This document shows, in pieces, positions 35,850-44,962 of a DNA stretch of 64,000 bases. This DNA is from Arthrobacter sp. Soil736 (GTDB lineage: Bacteria; Actinomycetota; Actinomycetes; Actinomycetales; Micrococcaceae), in the NCBI RefSeq assembly GCF_001428005.1, contig NZ_LMSB01000017.1:1-64000 (forward strand), read 5' to 3'. The position numbers and the translations under genes were made by a program. The notes below the pieces were generated by a model. It worked only from the letters and a program-made list of their open reading frames with translations, was not told the DNA's origin and ran no database searches. How positions within the stretch are numbered: the stretch's first letter is position 1; the number at the start of each line of letters is the position of its first letter.

Positions 35850-37199
35850 TTAGGCGTTGGCCGGAACGGGCTGCACCGGGGCCTCGCGGACCTCGGGGAC
35901 CTCGTGGTGGCCGGCGATCATGGTCTGCTCGTCGAAGGGTTCTTCGCCGGACAGGACGCGCCCGACCTGCTCGCCGTCGATCTCCTTGACCCAGGTGCCG
36001 ATCAGGACCGTGGCCACGGCGTTTCCGGTGAAGTTGGTCAGGGCGCGGGCCTCGGACATAAAGCGGTCGATGCCGACGATCATGCCCACGCCGCCCAGCA
36101 GCTGGGGCGCATGGGCCTGGAGGCCGGCGGCCAGCGTGGCGAGGCCTGCACCGGTGACACCGGCGGCGCCCTTGGAGGCGATGATCATGAAGATCAGCAG
36201 GGAGATCTGGGCGCCGAGGTCCAGCGGGGTTCCCATGGCGTTGGCCACGAACAGCGACGCCATGGTCAGGTAGATGGCGGTGCCGTCGAGGTTGAACGAG
36301 TATCCCGTGGGGACCGTGACGCCGACGACCGGCTTGGAGACACCCAGGTGCTCCATCTTGGCGATCAGGCGGGGCAGCGCGGCCTCGGAGGAGGAGGTGG
36401 AGAAGATCAGCAGGTATTCACGGGCCAGGTACTTCATGAGCTTGAAGATGTTCACGCCGGCCACCACCTGCAGCAGGCCGCCGAGGATCACGACGATGAA
36501 GAGTGCGCAGGTGATGTAGAAGGCGACCATCAGGGTGAACATGCTCACGATTGCCTGGAAGCCGGTGGCACCGACAACGGCCGCGATGGCACCGAAAGCA
36601 CCCACCGGGGCGAGCCACATGATCATGATGAGGATCCGGAAGACGACCGCCTGGCCGTGGCCGATGGCCTTGAGGACGGGGGCGCCCTGCGGACCCATCT
36701 TCTGCAGAGCGAAGCCTAGGAGGATGGCGGCAAGGAGGGTGGGGAGCACTGGAATGTCGCCGGGAATGATGCCCAGGAGGAAGTCAACGGTGCTGTCCGT
36801 GGCGGCCTTCTTGTTGGGATCGTACGGCGCCAGCTTCAGGCCCTCACCGGGGTGGATGAGGTTGCCGACCACGAGGCCGATGGCGAGCGCGAAGGTCGAC
36901 ATGAGGACGAAGTAACCGAGGGCCAGGCCGCCCACCTTGCCGACGGTTGCAGCCTTGGCGATGGAGCCGATACCCAAAACGATGGTGCAGAAGATGATCG
37001 GGGCGATCATCATCTTGATGAGCTTGATAAACCCGTCTCCCAGCGGTTTGAGGGACTTGCCGACCTCAGGGAACAGCAGTCCGACCACTGCGCCCAGGAT
37101 AACGGCGGCGATGACGGCGATGTAAAGATAGTGGGACTTGTCCAGCCCTTTGCGCCCGGCCTTGGCCGGTACAGCCGACTCTCCTCGTTGAGAAGCCAT
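35850..37199 (-). CDS. dctA: C4-dicarboxylate:cation symporter DctA
   Basis: A secondary transporter of the DAACS family, 449 residues, importing succinate, fumarate, malate and related acids. It shows about eight membrane helices, the serine-rich re-entrant hairpin STSSSEAALPRL, and the substrate-binding GYSFNLDGTAIYLT and FTGNAVATVLIGTW segments. The ATG at 37199 has GGAGA seven bases upstream; a longer frame continues antisense into the divergent sensor kinase gene and is not used. Divergence from citA/citB-type two-component genes, 139 bp away, suggests it is their target. It is the left end of the block that separates parA from xerD. Confidence 0.95.
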   Translation of the reverse strand: MASQRGESAVPAKAGRKGLDKSHYLYIAVIAAVILGAVVGLLFPEVGKSLKPLGDGFIKLIKMMIAPIIFCTIVLGIGSIAKAATVGKVGGLALGYFVLMSTFALAIGLVVGNLIHPGEGLKLAPYDPNKKAATDSTVDFLLGIIPGDIPVLPTLLAAILLGFALQKMGPQGAPVLKAIGHGQAVVFRILIMIMWLAPVGAFGAIAAVVGATGFQAIVSMFTLMVAFYITCALFIVVILGGLLQVVAGVNIFKLMKYLAREYLLIFSTSSSEAALPRLIAKMEHLGVSKPVVGVTVPTGYSFNLDGTAIYLTMASLFVANAMGTPLDLGAQISLLIFMIIASKGAAGVTGAGLATLAAGLQAHAPQLLGGVGMIVGIDRFMSEARALTNFTGNAVATVLIGTWVKEIDGEQVGRVLSGEEPFDEQTMIAGHHEVPEVREAPVQPVPANA

Positions 37200-37338
37200 G
37201 ATGTGTCTCCTTATGGATAATCTGGAAGACGCTTCGGCACAGTCTCTGGGCTCTTCGCGTCGGTCCTTTGTGATTTCCATCATTAGGCATGGAGTGACTT
37301 GGCTCACCGTTGCGTTCATATTGGTCATAGGAGGTGTT

Positions 37339-38985
37339 GTGATCCACCGTTGGAGCATTGCCAGGCGGCTGTTCGTGGCGAACCTTCTGTTCGTGCTGGC
37401 GCTCACCGCAGTCGTGGGAACGGCCGCATTCCTGGACGCCCGGGACCGCACGTATGACGAGGCCGGACGCCGGATGGCCGCCGTGGCTATCTCCATTGCC
37501 GACAACCCGCTGGTGCTCCAGGCCGCGGCCTCCCGTGATCCCTCGGCCACGCTCCAGCCCTATGCGCTCCGAGTGATGAATGACGCCGACGCCGACTTCA
37601 TCACCATCATGGCGCCGGACCGGACACGCTGGACACACCCCCGGAACGAGGAGATTGGCCAGCCGTACATCGGCTCAATCTCCGCTGCCCTTGAGGGGCA
37701 CGTGTTCACTGAAATCACGGCCGGAACCCTTGGCCCCTCTGTGCGCACCATCGCTCCGGTCAAGGACGCGAACGGCTCGGTGAAAGCGCTGGTCGCCGCC
37801 GGCGTCACTGTCAGAAACGTTGACGTGGCGGTAGCCGGCAGGATTCCGGCCCTGCTGGCCATCGCGGGCGCCCTCCTGCTGGGCGGATGGCTGACGTCAT
37901 GGCTCCTCGGACGCTATCTCCGTAGGGTAACGCGCGGCTGGGGACCCGAGCAGCTGGCGCAGCTCTTTGCGTACTACGAATCCGTGCTCCACTCGGTCCG
38001 CGAAGGCGTCATACTGATCGATCCCAAGGGAAGAGTGGTGATGTACAACGACCAGGCGGCTGAACTGCTGGGGCTCGCGCCGCACTCGGGCGGCGATCAG
38101 TCGGACACTCCTTTCCTCGCGGACCTCCCGTTGGCGCCAAGCCTCAAAAGCCTCTTCGAGTCGGGCCGCACGGCCCACGATGAGATCCATCTGACCGACT
38201 CCGGCGTTCTCGTCGTGAACCAGGGCCCGGCGGTGGGTCCGGACTCCCCTCCCGTGCGGCAGCGCCCGGCTGTTTTCGGAACAGTGGCCACGATCCGTGA
38301 CCGCACCGAAATCGAGTCCCTGGGAAGCGAGCTCGAAACCATGCGAACGCTGTCCGGCGCGCTGCGGGCCCAGACCCACGAGCACGCGAACCGGCTCCAC
38401 ACCATGGTTTCTCTCCTCGAGCTCGGCCGCACCGGAGAGGCCCTCGACTTCGCTACCAAGGATCTCGAGCTGAGCCAGCAGCTGACGGATGACATGCTGA
38501 ACTCCGTGCAGGAACCCGTCATCAGCGCGCTCATCATGGGCAAAGCCGCTGAGGCCCATGAGCGGGGCGTGGAACTTGTCATCGAAGCGTCCGGGCCGAC
38601 GGGTGCCGCCGGCCTCGCCGTGCAGGACCTCGTCACGATCCTCGGCAACCTGCTGGACAACGCGATCGACGCCGCCGCCGAGGCTCCTGCCCCCAGGCGC
38701 GTGGAGCTGAGGGTGGATTCACACGACGGCGGACTGGAGGTCACCGTGCAGGATTCCGGAAAGGGCATTGAACCGGATGCCATCGACGACGTTTTCCGGT
38801 ATGGCTTCAGCACGAAGGCCGCCGGGCCCTTCGGCCGCGGCCTCGGACTGGCGCTCGTGAAGCAGGCAGTTCAGCGGCTGGCCGGTACGATGACGATCAC
38901 CAATTCCGACAGCACCGGCGGGGCACGCTTCCACATTGTGCTGCCCGCGTCGGACCCGCCCAGCCTCCCGGAGGAACACGCGTGA
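37339..38985 (+). CDS. CitA/DcuS-type sensor histidine kinase
   Basis: A membrane sensor kinase of 548 residues. One transmembrane helix (about 10-30), a periplasmic PASp/Cache sensor (about 35-170, with ANGSVKALVAAGVTVRNV), a second helix (about 173-193), a cytoplasmic PAS domain (ESVLHSVREGVILIDPKGRVVMYN) and a SpoOB-type kinase core follow. The phosphoacceptor is His347 in QTHEHANRLH; ATPase motifs are NLLDNAIDAA, DSGKGI and GRGLGLALV. The family senses C4-dicarboxylates, citrate or malate. The GTG start at 37339 follows AGGAGG with short spacing. It overlaps its response regulator by four bases and is divergent from dctA. Confidence 0.9.
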   Translation: MIHRWSIARRLFVANLLFVLALTAVVGTAAFLDARDRTYDEAGRRMAAVAISIADNPLVLQAAASRDPSATLQPYALRVMNDADADFITIMAPDRTRWTHPRNEEIGQPYIGSISAALEGHVFTEITAGTLGPSVRTIAPVKDANGSVKALVAAGVTVRNVDVAVAGRIPALLAIAGALLLGGWLTSWLLGRYLRRVTRGWGPEQLAQLFAYYESVLHSVREGVILIDPKGRVVMYNDQAAELLGLAPHSGGDQSDTPFLADLPLAPSLKSLFESGRTAHDEIHLTDSGVLVVNQGPAVGPDSPPVRQRPAVFGTVATIRDRTEIESLGSELETMRTLSGALRAQTHEHANRLHTMVSLLELGRTGEALDFATKDLELSQQLTDDMLNSVQEPVISALIMGKAAEAHERGVELVIEASGPTGAAGLAVQDLVTILGNLLDNAIDAAAEAPAPRRVELRVDSHDGGLEVTVQDSGKGIEPDAIDDVFRYGFSTKAAGPFGRGLGLALVKQAVQRLAGTMTITNSDSTGGARFHIVLPASDPPSLPEEHA

Positions 38986-39695
38986 CAGACATCCGAGTCC
39001 TCGTCGTCGAGGACGAGCCGATTGCTTCGGCGGCCCATGCCGCGTACGTCGGCAGGCTGGAGGGGTTCACCCTGGCGGGCACCGCTCCCGACGGACAGTC
39101 TGCGCTGCGGATGCTTACGGAATTCGCCGCTGCCGGCAGCCCGGTGGAACTGGTGCTCCTGGACATGAACCTCCCGGACCTGCACGGGCTCGATATCGCG
39201 CGCCGGATGCGCTCCTCCGGCCACTTTGCCGACATCATCGCCATCACGGCAGTCAGGGAGCTCGCGATCGTCCGCAACGCCGTGTCAATCGGCGTGGTGC
39301 AGTACCTCATCAAGCCATTTACGTTTGCCACGTTCGCGGACAAGCTGGACAGCTACCGCCAGTTCCGCGAGCAGCTTGCCAGCCCCGAGGCGGGCTCGGC
39401 CAAGGCCGCCGCCTCCCAGAGCGACGTCGACCAGGCTTTTGCCAGCCTCAGGGCGCCATCGGAGCTTCCCCTTCCGAAAGGCCTCGCACCCTCGACCCTC
39501 GACGCCGTCCGCGATTTCATTCGGAAGCAGCCGGGGGCGGTCTCAGCTACAGAGGTCATGACGGCACTGGGCATGTCCCGCGTGACGGCCCGGCGCTACC
39601 TGGAGTATCTGGCCGACGCCGGCACCGTCTCCAGAACCGCCCGCTACGGCGCACCGGGGCGCCCCGAGAACGAATACCGCTGGTCCCGCGCCTGA
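38982..39695 (+). CDS. CitB/DcuR-type response regulator
   Basis: A 237-residue response regulator coupled to the kinase by a four-base overlap. The receiver has the acidic pair Glu10/Asp11, the phosphoacceptor Asp61 in LLLDMNLPDLHG-like context and Lys in YLIKPF. The C-terminal DNA-binding domain (VRDFIRKQPGAVSATEVMTA, then MSRVTARRYLEYL) is the helix-turn-helix of CitB/DctR regulators. It probably activates dctA, which is inference from the divergent arrangement. Confidence 0.9.
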   Translation: MTDIRVLVVEDEPIASAAHAAYVGRLEGFTLAGTAPDGQSALRMLTEFAAAGSPVELVLLDMNLPDLHGLDIARRMRSSGHFADIIAITAVRELAIVRNAVSIGVVQYLIKPFTFATFADKLDSYRQFREQLASPEAGSAKAAASQSDVDQAFASLRAPSELPLPKGLAPSTLDAVRDFIRKQPGAVSATEVMTALGMSRVTARRYLEYLADAGTVSRTARYGAPGRPENEYRWSRA

Positions 39696-39732
39696 GGCAG
39701 TGCCGCTGATCGCGCCTGAGGTTTCGACTAGC

Positions 39733-41640
39733 TCAACCAGCGCCGCCGGCAGCCGCCGGACGCAGGGTTCCGATCAGCCGGTCGAGCACGTCGGCATCCT
39801 CAATGGTGGACGGCACCACATAATCATCGCCGTCCGCAATTTGCCGCATCGTCTTTCGAAGGATCTTCCCGGACCTGGTCTTGGGCAGCGCCTCCACCAC
39901 GGCAACGTGCTTGAAATCGGCCACCGCCCCGATGTCCCGCCGGACCAGGGCGATAAGCTCCCGCGCCAGCGCGTCCTCCGGCACGTCAACTCCGGCCTTG
40001 AGCACCACATAGCCGCTGGCACGCTGGCCCTTCAGGGGGTCCGCCACGCCGATGACGGCGCACTCCGCCACTGCCGGGTGCTGCCCGATGACCTGCTCCA
40101 TCGATCCCGTGGACAGCCGGTGTCCGGCAACGTTGATGACGTCGTCGGTGCGCCCCATCACGAAGACATAGCCGGCCTCGTCCCGGTATCCGGAGTCACC
40201 GGTGGTGTAGCAGCCCTCAAACGCCAGGAGGTAGGAGGAGACATACCGGTCATCGTCTCCCCATAGCGTGGTGAGGGTCCCCGGCGGCAGCGGAAGGCCC
40301 AGCACGATGTTGCCTTCCACGCCAGCCTCCACCACTTCGCCGCCGGCATCCACGATGCTGAGGTTGAAGCCGGGCATCGGCACCGTGGGTGAGCCGGGCT
40401 TGATGGGAAGGGCATCCAAGCCCCGGGGGTTGGCGCAAATCGCCCAGCCTGTTTCGGTCTGCCACCAGTGGTCCACGACCGGGACGCCCAGCGCTTCCGC
40501 GGCCCAGTAGTAGGTGTCGGTGTCCAGCCGCTCACCGGCGACGAAGAGCGTCTTGAGGCTGGAGGTGTCGTAGCCGGGCAGTAGGGCGGCATCGGGATCC
40601 GCTTTGCGGATGGCACGCAGTGCAGTCGGCGCGGTAAACAGAACGTCGACTTTGTGGTCACCGATGACACGCCAGAAAGCCCCGGCGTCGGGCGTGCCTA
40701 CGGGCTTGCCCTCGTACAGCACGGTGGTGGCCCCGGCAATGAGGGGACCGTACACGATGTAGGAATGGCCCACCACCCACCCGACGTCGGACGCGGTCCA
40801 CATCACGTCCCCCGGGCCGACGCCGTAGATGTTTTCCATGGTCCAGCTCAGGGCCACCGCGTGCCCGCCGTTGTCGCGGACCACCCCCTTGGGGCTCCCC
40901 GTGGTGCCGGACGTGTACAGGATGTAGAGCGGATCCGTGGCGGCGACGCCGACCGGCGCTGCCGGTTCGGCCCGGGCCATTTCGTCATCCCAGTCCAGCC
41001 ACCCGGCAAAGTCGGTGCGCCGCGCGTCGAAGCCGTCCCGTTCCTTGACCAGGACCGGGGTGCCTTCCGCGCCTGCGAGCGCCAGGGCTTCCGCCACCGC
41101 AGGCAGGTACTCGACGCGGCGTGACGGCTCTATTCCGCCGGAAGCGGTTACGACGGCCACGGGGGAAGCATCCTTGATGCGGGCGGCCAGTTCCTTGGGG
41201 GCGAATCCGCCAAATACCACGGAATGGACTGCCCCCAGCCGGGCCGCTGCGAGCATGGCAATGGCGGCCTCCGGAATCATGGGCATGTAGATCACCACGC
41301 GGTCCCCCTTGCCCACGCCGCGCGCCCTCAGGACGCCGGCGAACCTGGCCACGAGGTCGGTGAGCTCGGCGTAGCTGTATCGCCGCTGGCTGCCCATCAC
41401 GGCGGAGTCATAGATGAGTGCGTCCTGGTCCCCGCGGCCGGCCAGGACATGGCGGTCCAGCGCGTTGAAGGCAGTGTTGAGGACGCCGTCCGGGTACCAG
41501 CCGTAAAGCGGTGCGCGGGTGCTGTCCACCGCCTGGTGCGGGGCCTGCGACCAGGACACCCGCTCGGCCGCCTCCAGCCAGAATCCGTCGGGATCGGCGA
41601 GGCTTCGGTCATAGGCGGCGCGGTAGCTGTTGGTGACCAT
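39733..41640 (-). CDS. prpE: Propionyl-CoA synthetase
   Basis: An AMP-forming propionate--CoA ligase of 635 residues. Motifs are YILYTSGTTGSPKGVVRDNG, DHWWQTETGWAI, GDSGYRDEAGYVFVMGRTDD and the C-terminal catalytic Lys592 in KTRSGKILRK, a site subject to acyl-lysine control in this family. It is divergent from a GntR regulator and the prpDBC genes, so it most likely supplies propionyl-CoA to the methylcitrate cycle; acetate or other short acids are possible substrates. The ATG at 41640 gives the normal MVTNSYRAAYDRSL opening. A 12-bp palindrome lies 70-81 bp upstream of its start. Confidence 0.92.
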   Translation of the reverse strand: MVTNSYRAAYDRSLADPDGFWLEAAERVSWSQAPHQAVDSTRAPLYGWYPDGVLNTAFNALDRHVLAGRGDQDALIYDSAVMGSQRRYSYAELTDLVARFAGVLRARGVGKGDRVVIYMPMIPEAAIAMLAAARLGAVHSVVFGGFAPKELAARIKDASPVAVVTASGGIEPSRRVEYLPAVAEALALAGAEGTPVLVKERDGFDARRTDFAGWLDWDDEMARAEPAAPVGVAATDPLYILYTSGTTGSPKGVVRDNGGHAVALSWTMENIYGVGPGDVMWTASDVGWVVGHSYIVYGPLIAGATTVLYEGKPVGTPDAGAFWRVIGDHKVDVLFTAPTALRAIRKADPDAALLPGYDTSSLKTLFVAGERLDTDTYYWAAEALGVPVVDHWWQTETGWAICANPRGLDALPIKPGSPTVPMPGFNLSIVDAGGEVVEAGVEGNIVLGLPLPPGTLTTLWGDDDRYVSSYLLAFEGCYTTGDSGYRDEAGYVFVMGRTDDVINVAGHRLSTGSMEQVIGQHPAVAECAVIGVADPLKGQRASGYVVLKAGVDVPEDALARELIALVRRDIGAVADFKHVAVVEALPKTRSGKILRKTMRQIADGDDYVVPSTIEDADVLDRLIGTLRPAAAGGAG

Positions 41641-41709
41641 GAAAATTTCCTGTCCACTACGTTGTGTTGCGGCCCATGCTATCCCCGGCGGCGGGTCGCA
41701 AACAAGGGT

Positions 41710-41721
41710 TGTGTATACACA
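41710..41721. promoter_or_regulatory. Operator TGTGTATACACA (site 1)
   Basis: A perfect 12-bp palindrome between prpE and gntR, 70 bp from the prpE start. FadR-type GntR proteins bind such TGTATACA-cored palindromes. Its centre is 63 bp from that of site 2. Confidence 0.7.
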
Positions 41722-41774
41722 GCGCGATGATTTCCGGCTATTTTCCCCCAATAGCTGGGCTGAACGGGGATTTC

Positions 41775-41782
41775 TGTATACA
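41775..41782. promoter_or_regulatory. Operator TGTATACA (site 2)
   Basis: A perfect 8-bp palindrome; the ten bases including flanks match site 1 at nine of ten. It lies 31 bp before the gntR ATG, probably at its promoter. Equal cores with one site facing each divergent gene suggest autoregulation and co-control of prpE. Confidence 0.65.
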
Positions 41783-41813
41783 CTGATTGCGACTACCAAC
41801 GAAGGGAGGCGAG

Positions 41814-42455
41814 ATGCGCGCCAGCGACAGGGCGTATGCGGCACTACGCGACGACATCATTGAGTGGCGCCTCCGCCCCGGTACCGTCCTGGCCGAAGTG
41901 GAACAGTCCGAGCGGCTGGGGATTTCCCGGACGCCCCTCCGCGAAGCCTTGAGCAGGCTAACGGCCGAAGGACTCACGACGACGGCCGGCAGCCGCGGCG
42001 TCGTCGTCACCGACATCTCGCTGGAGGACATCGACGAACTGTTCGAGCTCCGTGAAACGCTCGAAGGAAAAGCTGCCGCACTGGCCGCCGAGCGCGGTGA
42101 CGCCGCGGTTTTTCTGCAGCTGCAGGGCGAGTTGCTCGAGGCGCCGGCCCTCATCAGCGCCGCTGATCCGGCCCGCCACGATTACTACGAGCTCGTGGGC
42201 CGGCTCGATTCGGCGATCGATGCCGCCATCTCCAACTCCTACCTGGCGCAGGCCATGCGGAGCCTGCGGGTGCACCTGGTCCGGGTCCGCCGGCTGGCCG
42301 CCGACGACCACGCGCGGCTAACGGCCGCCGCTGCCGAACACGCCGCCATCGCCGAGGCGATAGCGGCCGGCAACCCGCGGCTGGCCCAGGCCGCCACCAC
42401 CATGCACCTGCACCGCAGCCTTTCCCACGTCAAAGCCACCCATAAACCTCATTAG
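41814..42455 (+). CDS. GntR-family (FadR/FCD) regulator of the prp genes
   Basis: A 213-residue regulator. The N-terminal winged helix ([19 protein letters not shown], then [20 protein letters not shown]) is GntR; the all-helical C-terminal ligand domain with [14 protein letters not shown] and the late histidines (Hxx..AHAAI-like EHAAI) is of the FCD class, which often binds metal and a small carboxylate. It precedes prpD by 12 bp on the same strand and is divergent from prpE, with two palindromic operators between them. It likely senses a methylcitrate-cycle intermediate, which is inference. The start follows GGGAGG. Confidence 0.9.
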   Translation: MRASDRAYAALRDDIIEWRLRPGTVLAEVEQSERLGISRTPLREALSRLTAEGLTTTAGSRGVVVTDISLEDIDELFELRETLEGKAAALAAERGDAAVFLQLQGELLEAPALISAADPARHDYYELVGRLDSAIDAAISNSYLAQAMRSLRVHLVRVRRLAADDHARLTAAAAEHAAIAEAIAAGNPRLAQAATTMHLHRSLSHVKATHKPH

Positions 42456-42467
42456 CAAGGAGCCCCC

Positions 42468-43988
42468 ATGGTTAAGGAACACCACGTCCGCGTGTACAAG
42501 AGCGAGGAAAACCTCCCCCGCGAGGACCAGCTCGCCCACAAGATCGCCGTGGTGGCGGCCGACCCCGTGGCAGTCACGGATGACGTCACCGATATGGTGA
42601 TCAACCGCATCATCGACAACGCCTCCGTAGCCATTGCCTCGCTGAACCGCGCCCCGATCATCGCCGCGCGGGCACAGGCCCTCACCCATGGCCCCTCGAC
42701 CAACGGCAAGGGCTCGAAGGTCTTCGGCATCGGCGAGCGCGTTTCCCCCGAATGGGCCGCGTGGGCCAACGGAGTGGCGGTCCGCGAGCTGGACTACCAC
42801 GACACCTTCCTGGCTGCCGACTACTCCCACCCCGGCGACAACATCCCGCCCATCCTGGCCGTGGCACAGCACGTGGGCTCCAGCGGAGCGGACCTCATCC
42901 GCGGCATCGCCACCGGCTATGAGATCCAGGTCAACCTGGTCAAGGCGATCTGCCTGCACAAGCACAAGATTGACCACGTGGCGCACCTCGGTCCGTCCGC
43001 CGCCGCCGGCATCGGCACACTGCTGGGGCTCGACGTCGAAACGATCTTCCAGTCGGTGGGGCAGGCACTGCACACCACCACGGCAACCCGTCAGTCCCGG
43101 AAGGGTGAGATCTCCACGTGGAAGGCGCACGCACCCGCGTTTGCCGGCAAGATGGCCGTCGAAGCGGTTGACCGGTCCATGCGCGGCCAGACGTCCCCGG
43201 TGCCGATCTATGAGGGCGAAGACGGTGTGATCGCCTGGATGCTCGACGGCCCGGACGCCTCCTACATGGTTCCGCTTCCTGAAGCCGGCGAGGCCAAGCG
43301 CGCCATCCTGGACACCTACACCAAGGAACACTCCGCCGAGTACCAGGCCCAGGCCTGGATCGACCTGGCCCGGAAGCTCCACAAGGAGCACCCGGAAGCC
43401 ACAGACCCGGCCAACGTGAAGTCCGTGCTGATCAGGACGAGCCACCACACGCACTATGTGATCGGCTCCGGAGCGAACGATCCGCAGAAGTACAGCCCCA
43501 CCGCCAGCCGCGAAACCCTGGACCACTCCATCCCCTACATCTTCTCCGTGGCCCTGCAGGACGGCTCATGGCACCACGTGGATTCCTACTCCCCCGAACG
43601 CGCCGGCCGCCCGGACACCGTGGAGCTGTGGCAGAAGGTTTCCACGGTGGAAGATCCGGAGTGGACCCGCCGCTATCACTCCCCGGACATCTCCGAGAAG
43701 GCATTCGGCGGCTCCGTGGAGATCACGCTGGCCGACGGCACCGTCATCACCGACGAGATTGCCGTGGCGGACGCCCATCCGCTGGGCGCCCGGCCGTTCG
43801 CCCGCGAGCAGTACGTGAACAAGTTCCGCACGCTCGCAGCCGGACTGGTCGAAGAGGAAGAAATAGACCGGTTCCTCAACGCCGCTGCCCGGCTTCCGCA
43901 GCTGGCCGCCGGCGAGCTTGACCAGCTGAACATCACCGCCGCACCCGGCGTCATCGACTTCGCCGCCGCGCCCAAGGGGCTGTTCTAG
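42468..43988 (+). CDS. prpD: 2-methylcitrate dehydratase PrpD
   Basis: A MmgE/PrpD-family enzyme of 506 residues that dehydrates 2-methylcitrate to cis-2-methylaconitate. The family signatures [27 protein letters not shown] and the [22 protein letters not shown] block are present; only short parts are quoted here. Length is that of PrpD proper. It starts 12 bp after gntR with AAGGAG upstream and its stop is immediately followed by the prpB ATG. Confidence 0.95.
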   Translation: MVKEHHVRVYKSEENLPREDQLAHKIAVVAADPVAVTDDVTDMVINRIIDNASVAIASLNRAPIIAARAQALTHGPSTNGKGSKVFGIGERVSPEWAAWANGVAVRELDYHDTFLAADYSHPGDNIPPILAVAQHVGSSGADLIRGIATGYEIQVNLVKAICLHKHKIDHVAHLGPSAAAGIGTLLGLDVETIFQSVGQALHTTTATRQSRKGEISTWKAHAPAFAGKMAVEAVDRSMRGQTSPVPIYEGEDGVIAWMLDGPDASYMVPLPEAGEAKRAILDTYTKEHSAEYQAQAWIDLARKLHKEHPEATDPANVKSVLIRTSHHTHYVIGSGANDPQKYSPTASRETLDHSIPYIFSVALQDGSWHHVDSYSPERAGRPDTVELWQKVSTVEDPEWTRRYHSPDISEKAFGGSVEITLADGTVITDEIAVADAHPLGARPFAREQYVNKFRTLAAGLVEEEEIDRFLNAAARLPQLAAGELDQLNITAAPGVIDFAAAPKGLF

Positions 43989-44894
43989 ATGCTGTATTCC
44001 AAGACCACTCCGGAGCAGAAACGCATCCGCTTCCGTGAACTGCTCGCGTCCGGGACCATCCAGCAGTTCCCGGGAGCCTTCAATCCGCTCTCGGCCCGGC
44101 TGATCGAGGAGAAGGGTTTCGCCGGCGTCTACATTTCCGGCGCTGTGCTGGCGAACGACCTGGGCCTGCCGGACATCGGCCTCACCACCCTTACCGAAGT
44201 GGCCACCCGCGCCGGGCAGATCGCCCGCATGACCGATCTGCCGTCCATCGTGGATGCCGATACCGGCTTCGGCGAGCCCATGAATGTGGCCCGGAGCGTC
44301 CAGGAACTGGAGAACGCCGGCCTGGCCGGCTGCCACATCGAGGACCAGTTCAACCCGAAGCGCTGCGGCCACCTGGACGGCAAGAACGTGGTGGACCTCG
44401 ACACCGCCACGAAACGGATCCGGGCCGCGGCCGACGCACGCCGCGATCCGAACTTCCTGATCATGGCCCGCACGGACATCCGTGCGGTGGACGGGCTGGA
44501 AGCAGCGCAGGAACGGGCGAAGGCCCTGGTGGAGGCCGGCGCCGACGCCATTTTCCCCGAAGCGATGAAGGACCTCAGCGAATTCCAGGCCATCCGGGAC
44601 GTGGTTGATGTGCCGATCCTGGCCAACATGACCGAATTCGGCAAGAGCGCCCTGTTCACGGCGGACCAGCTGCAGGGAGTGGGCGTGAACATGGTGATAT
44701 ATCCCGTGACCCTGCTCCGTAGTGCCATGGGCGCTGCGGAGCGTACGCTGGAATCGATTAAGGCTGACGGAACCCAGGAGGCACAGGTAGGGAGCATGCT
44801 GACCCGCGCGCGGCTGTATGACCTCGTGGATTATGAGGCCTACAACCGCTTTGACACCGGCGTCTTCAACTTCCGGATCCCCGGAACCCACTGA
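43989..44894 (+). CDS. prpB: 2-methylisocitrate lyase PrpB
   Basis: Cleaves 2-methylisocitrate to pyruvate and succinate; 301 residues. The isocitrate-lyase-superfamily signature KRCGHL (in NPKRCGHLDGK) holds the catalytic cysteine; VDADTGFGEP and HIEDQ are the metal and substrate loops. The short single-domain length distinguishes it from isocitrate lyase AceA. It abuts prpD with no spacer, so translational coupling is likely, and lies 68 bp before prpC. Confidence 0.95.
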   Translation: MLYSKTTPEQKRIRFRELLASGTIQQFPGAFNPLSARLIEEKGFAGVYISGAVLANDLGLPDIGLTTLTEVATRAGQIARMTDLPSIVDADTGFGEPMNVARSVQELENAGLAGCHIEDQFNPKRCGHLDGKNVVDLDTATKRIRAAADARRDPNFLIMARTDIRAVDGLEAAQERAKALVEAGADAIFPEAMKDLSEFQAIRDVVDVPILANMTEFGKSALFTADQLQGVGVNMVIYPVTLLRSAMGAAERTLESIKADGTQEAQVGSMLTRARLYDLVDYEAYNRFDTGVFNFRIPGTH

Positions 44895-44962
44895 CGCGCA
44901 TTCCACCCAGGATCACCGGCCGCGGGGCCGGTGTACAGACGCAAGGAACGAAGGAGTTCAGC

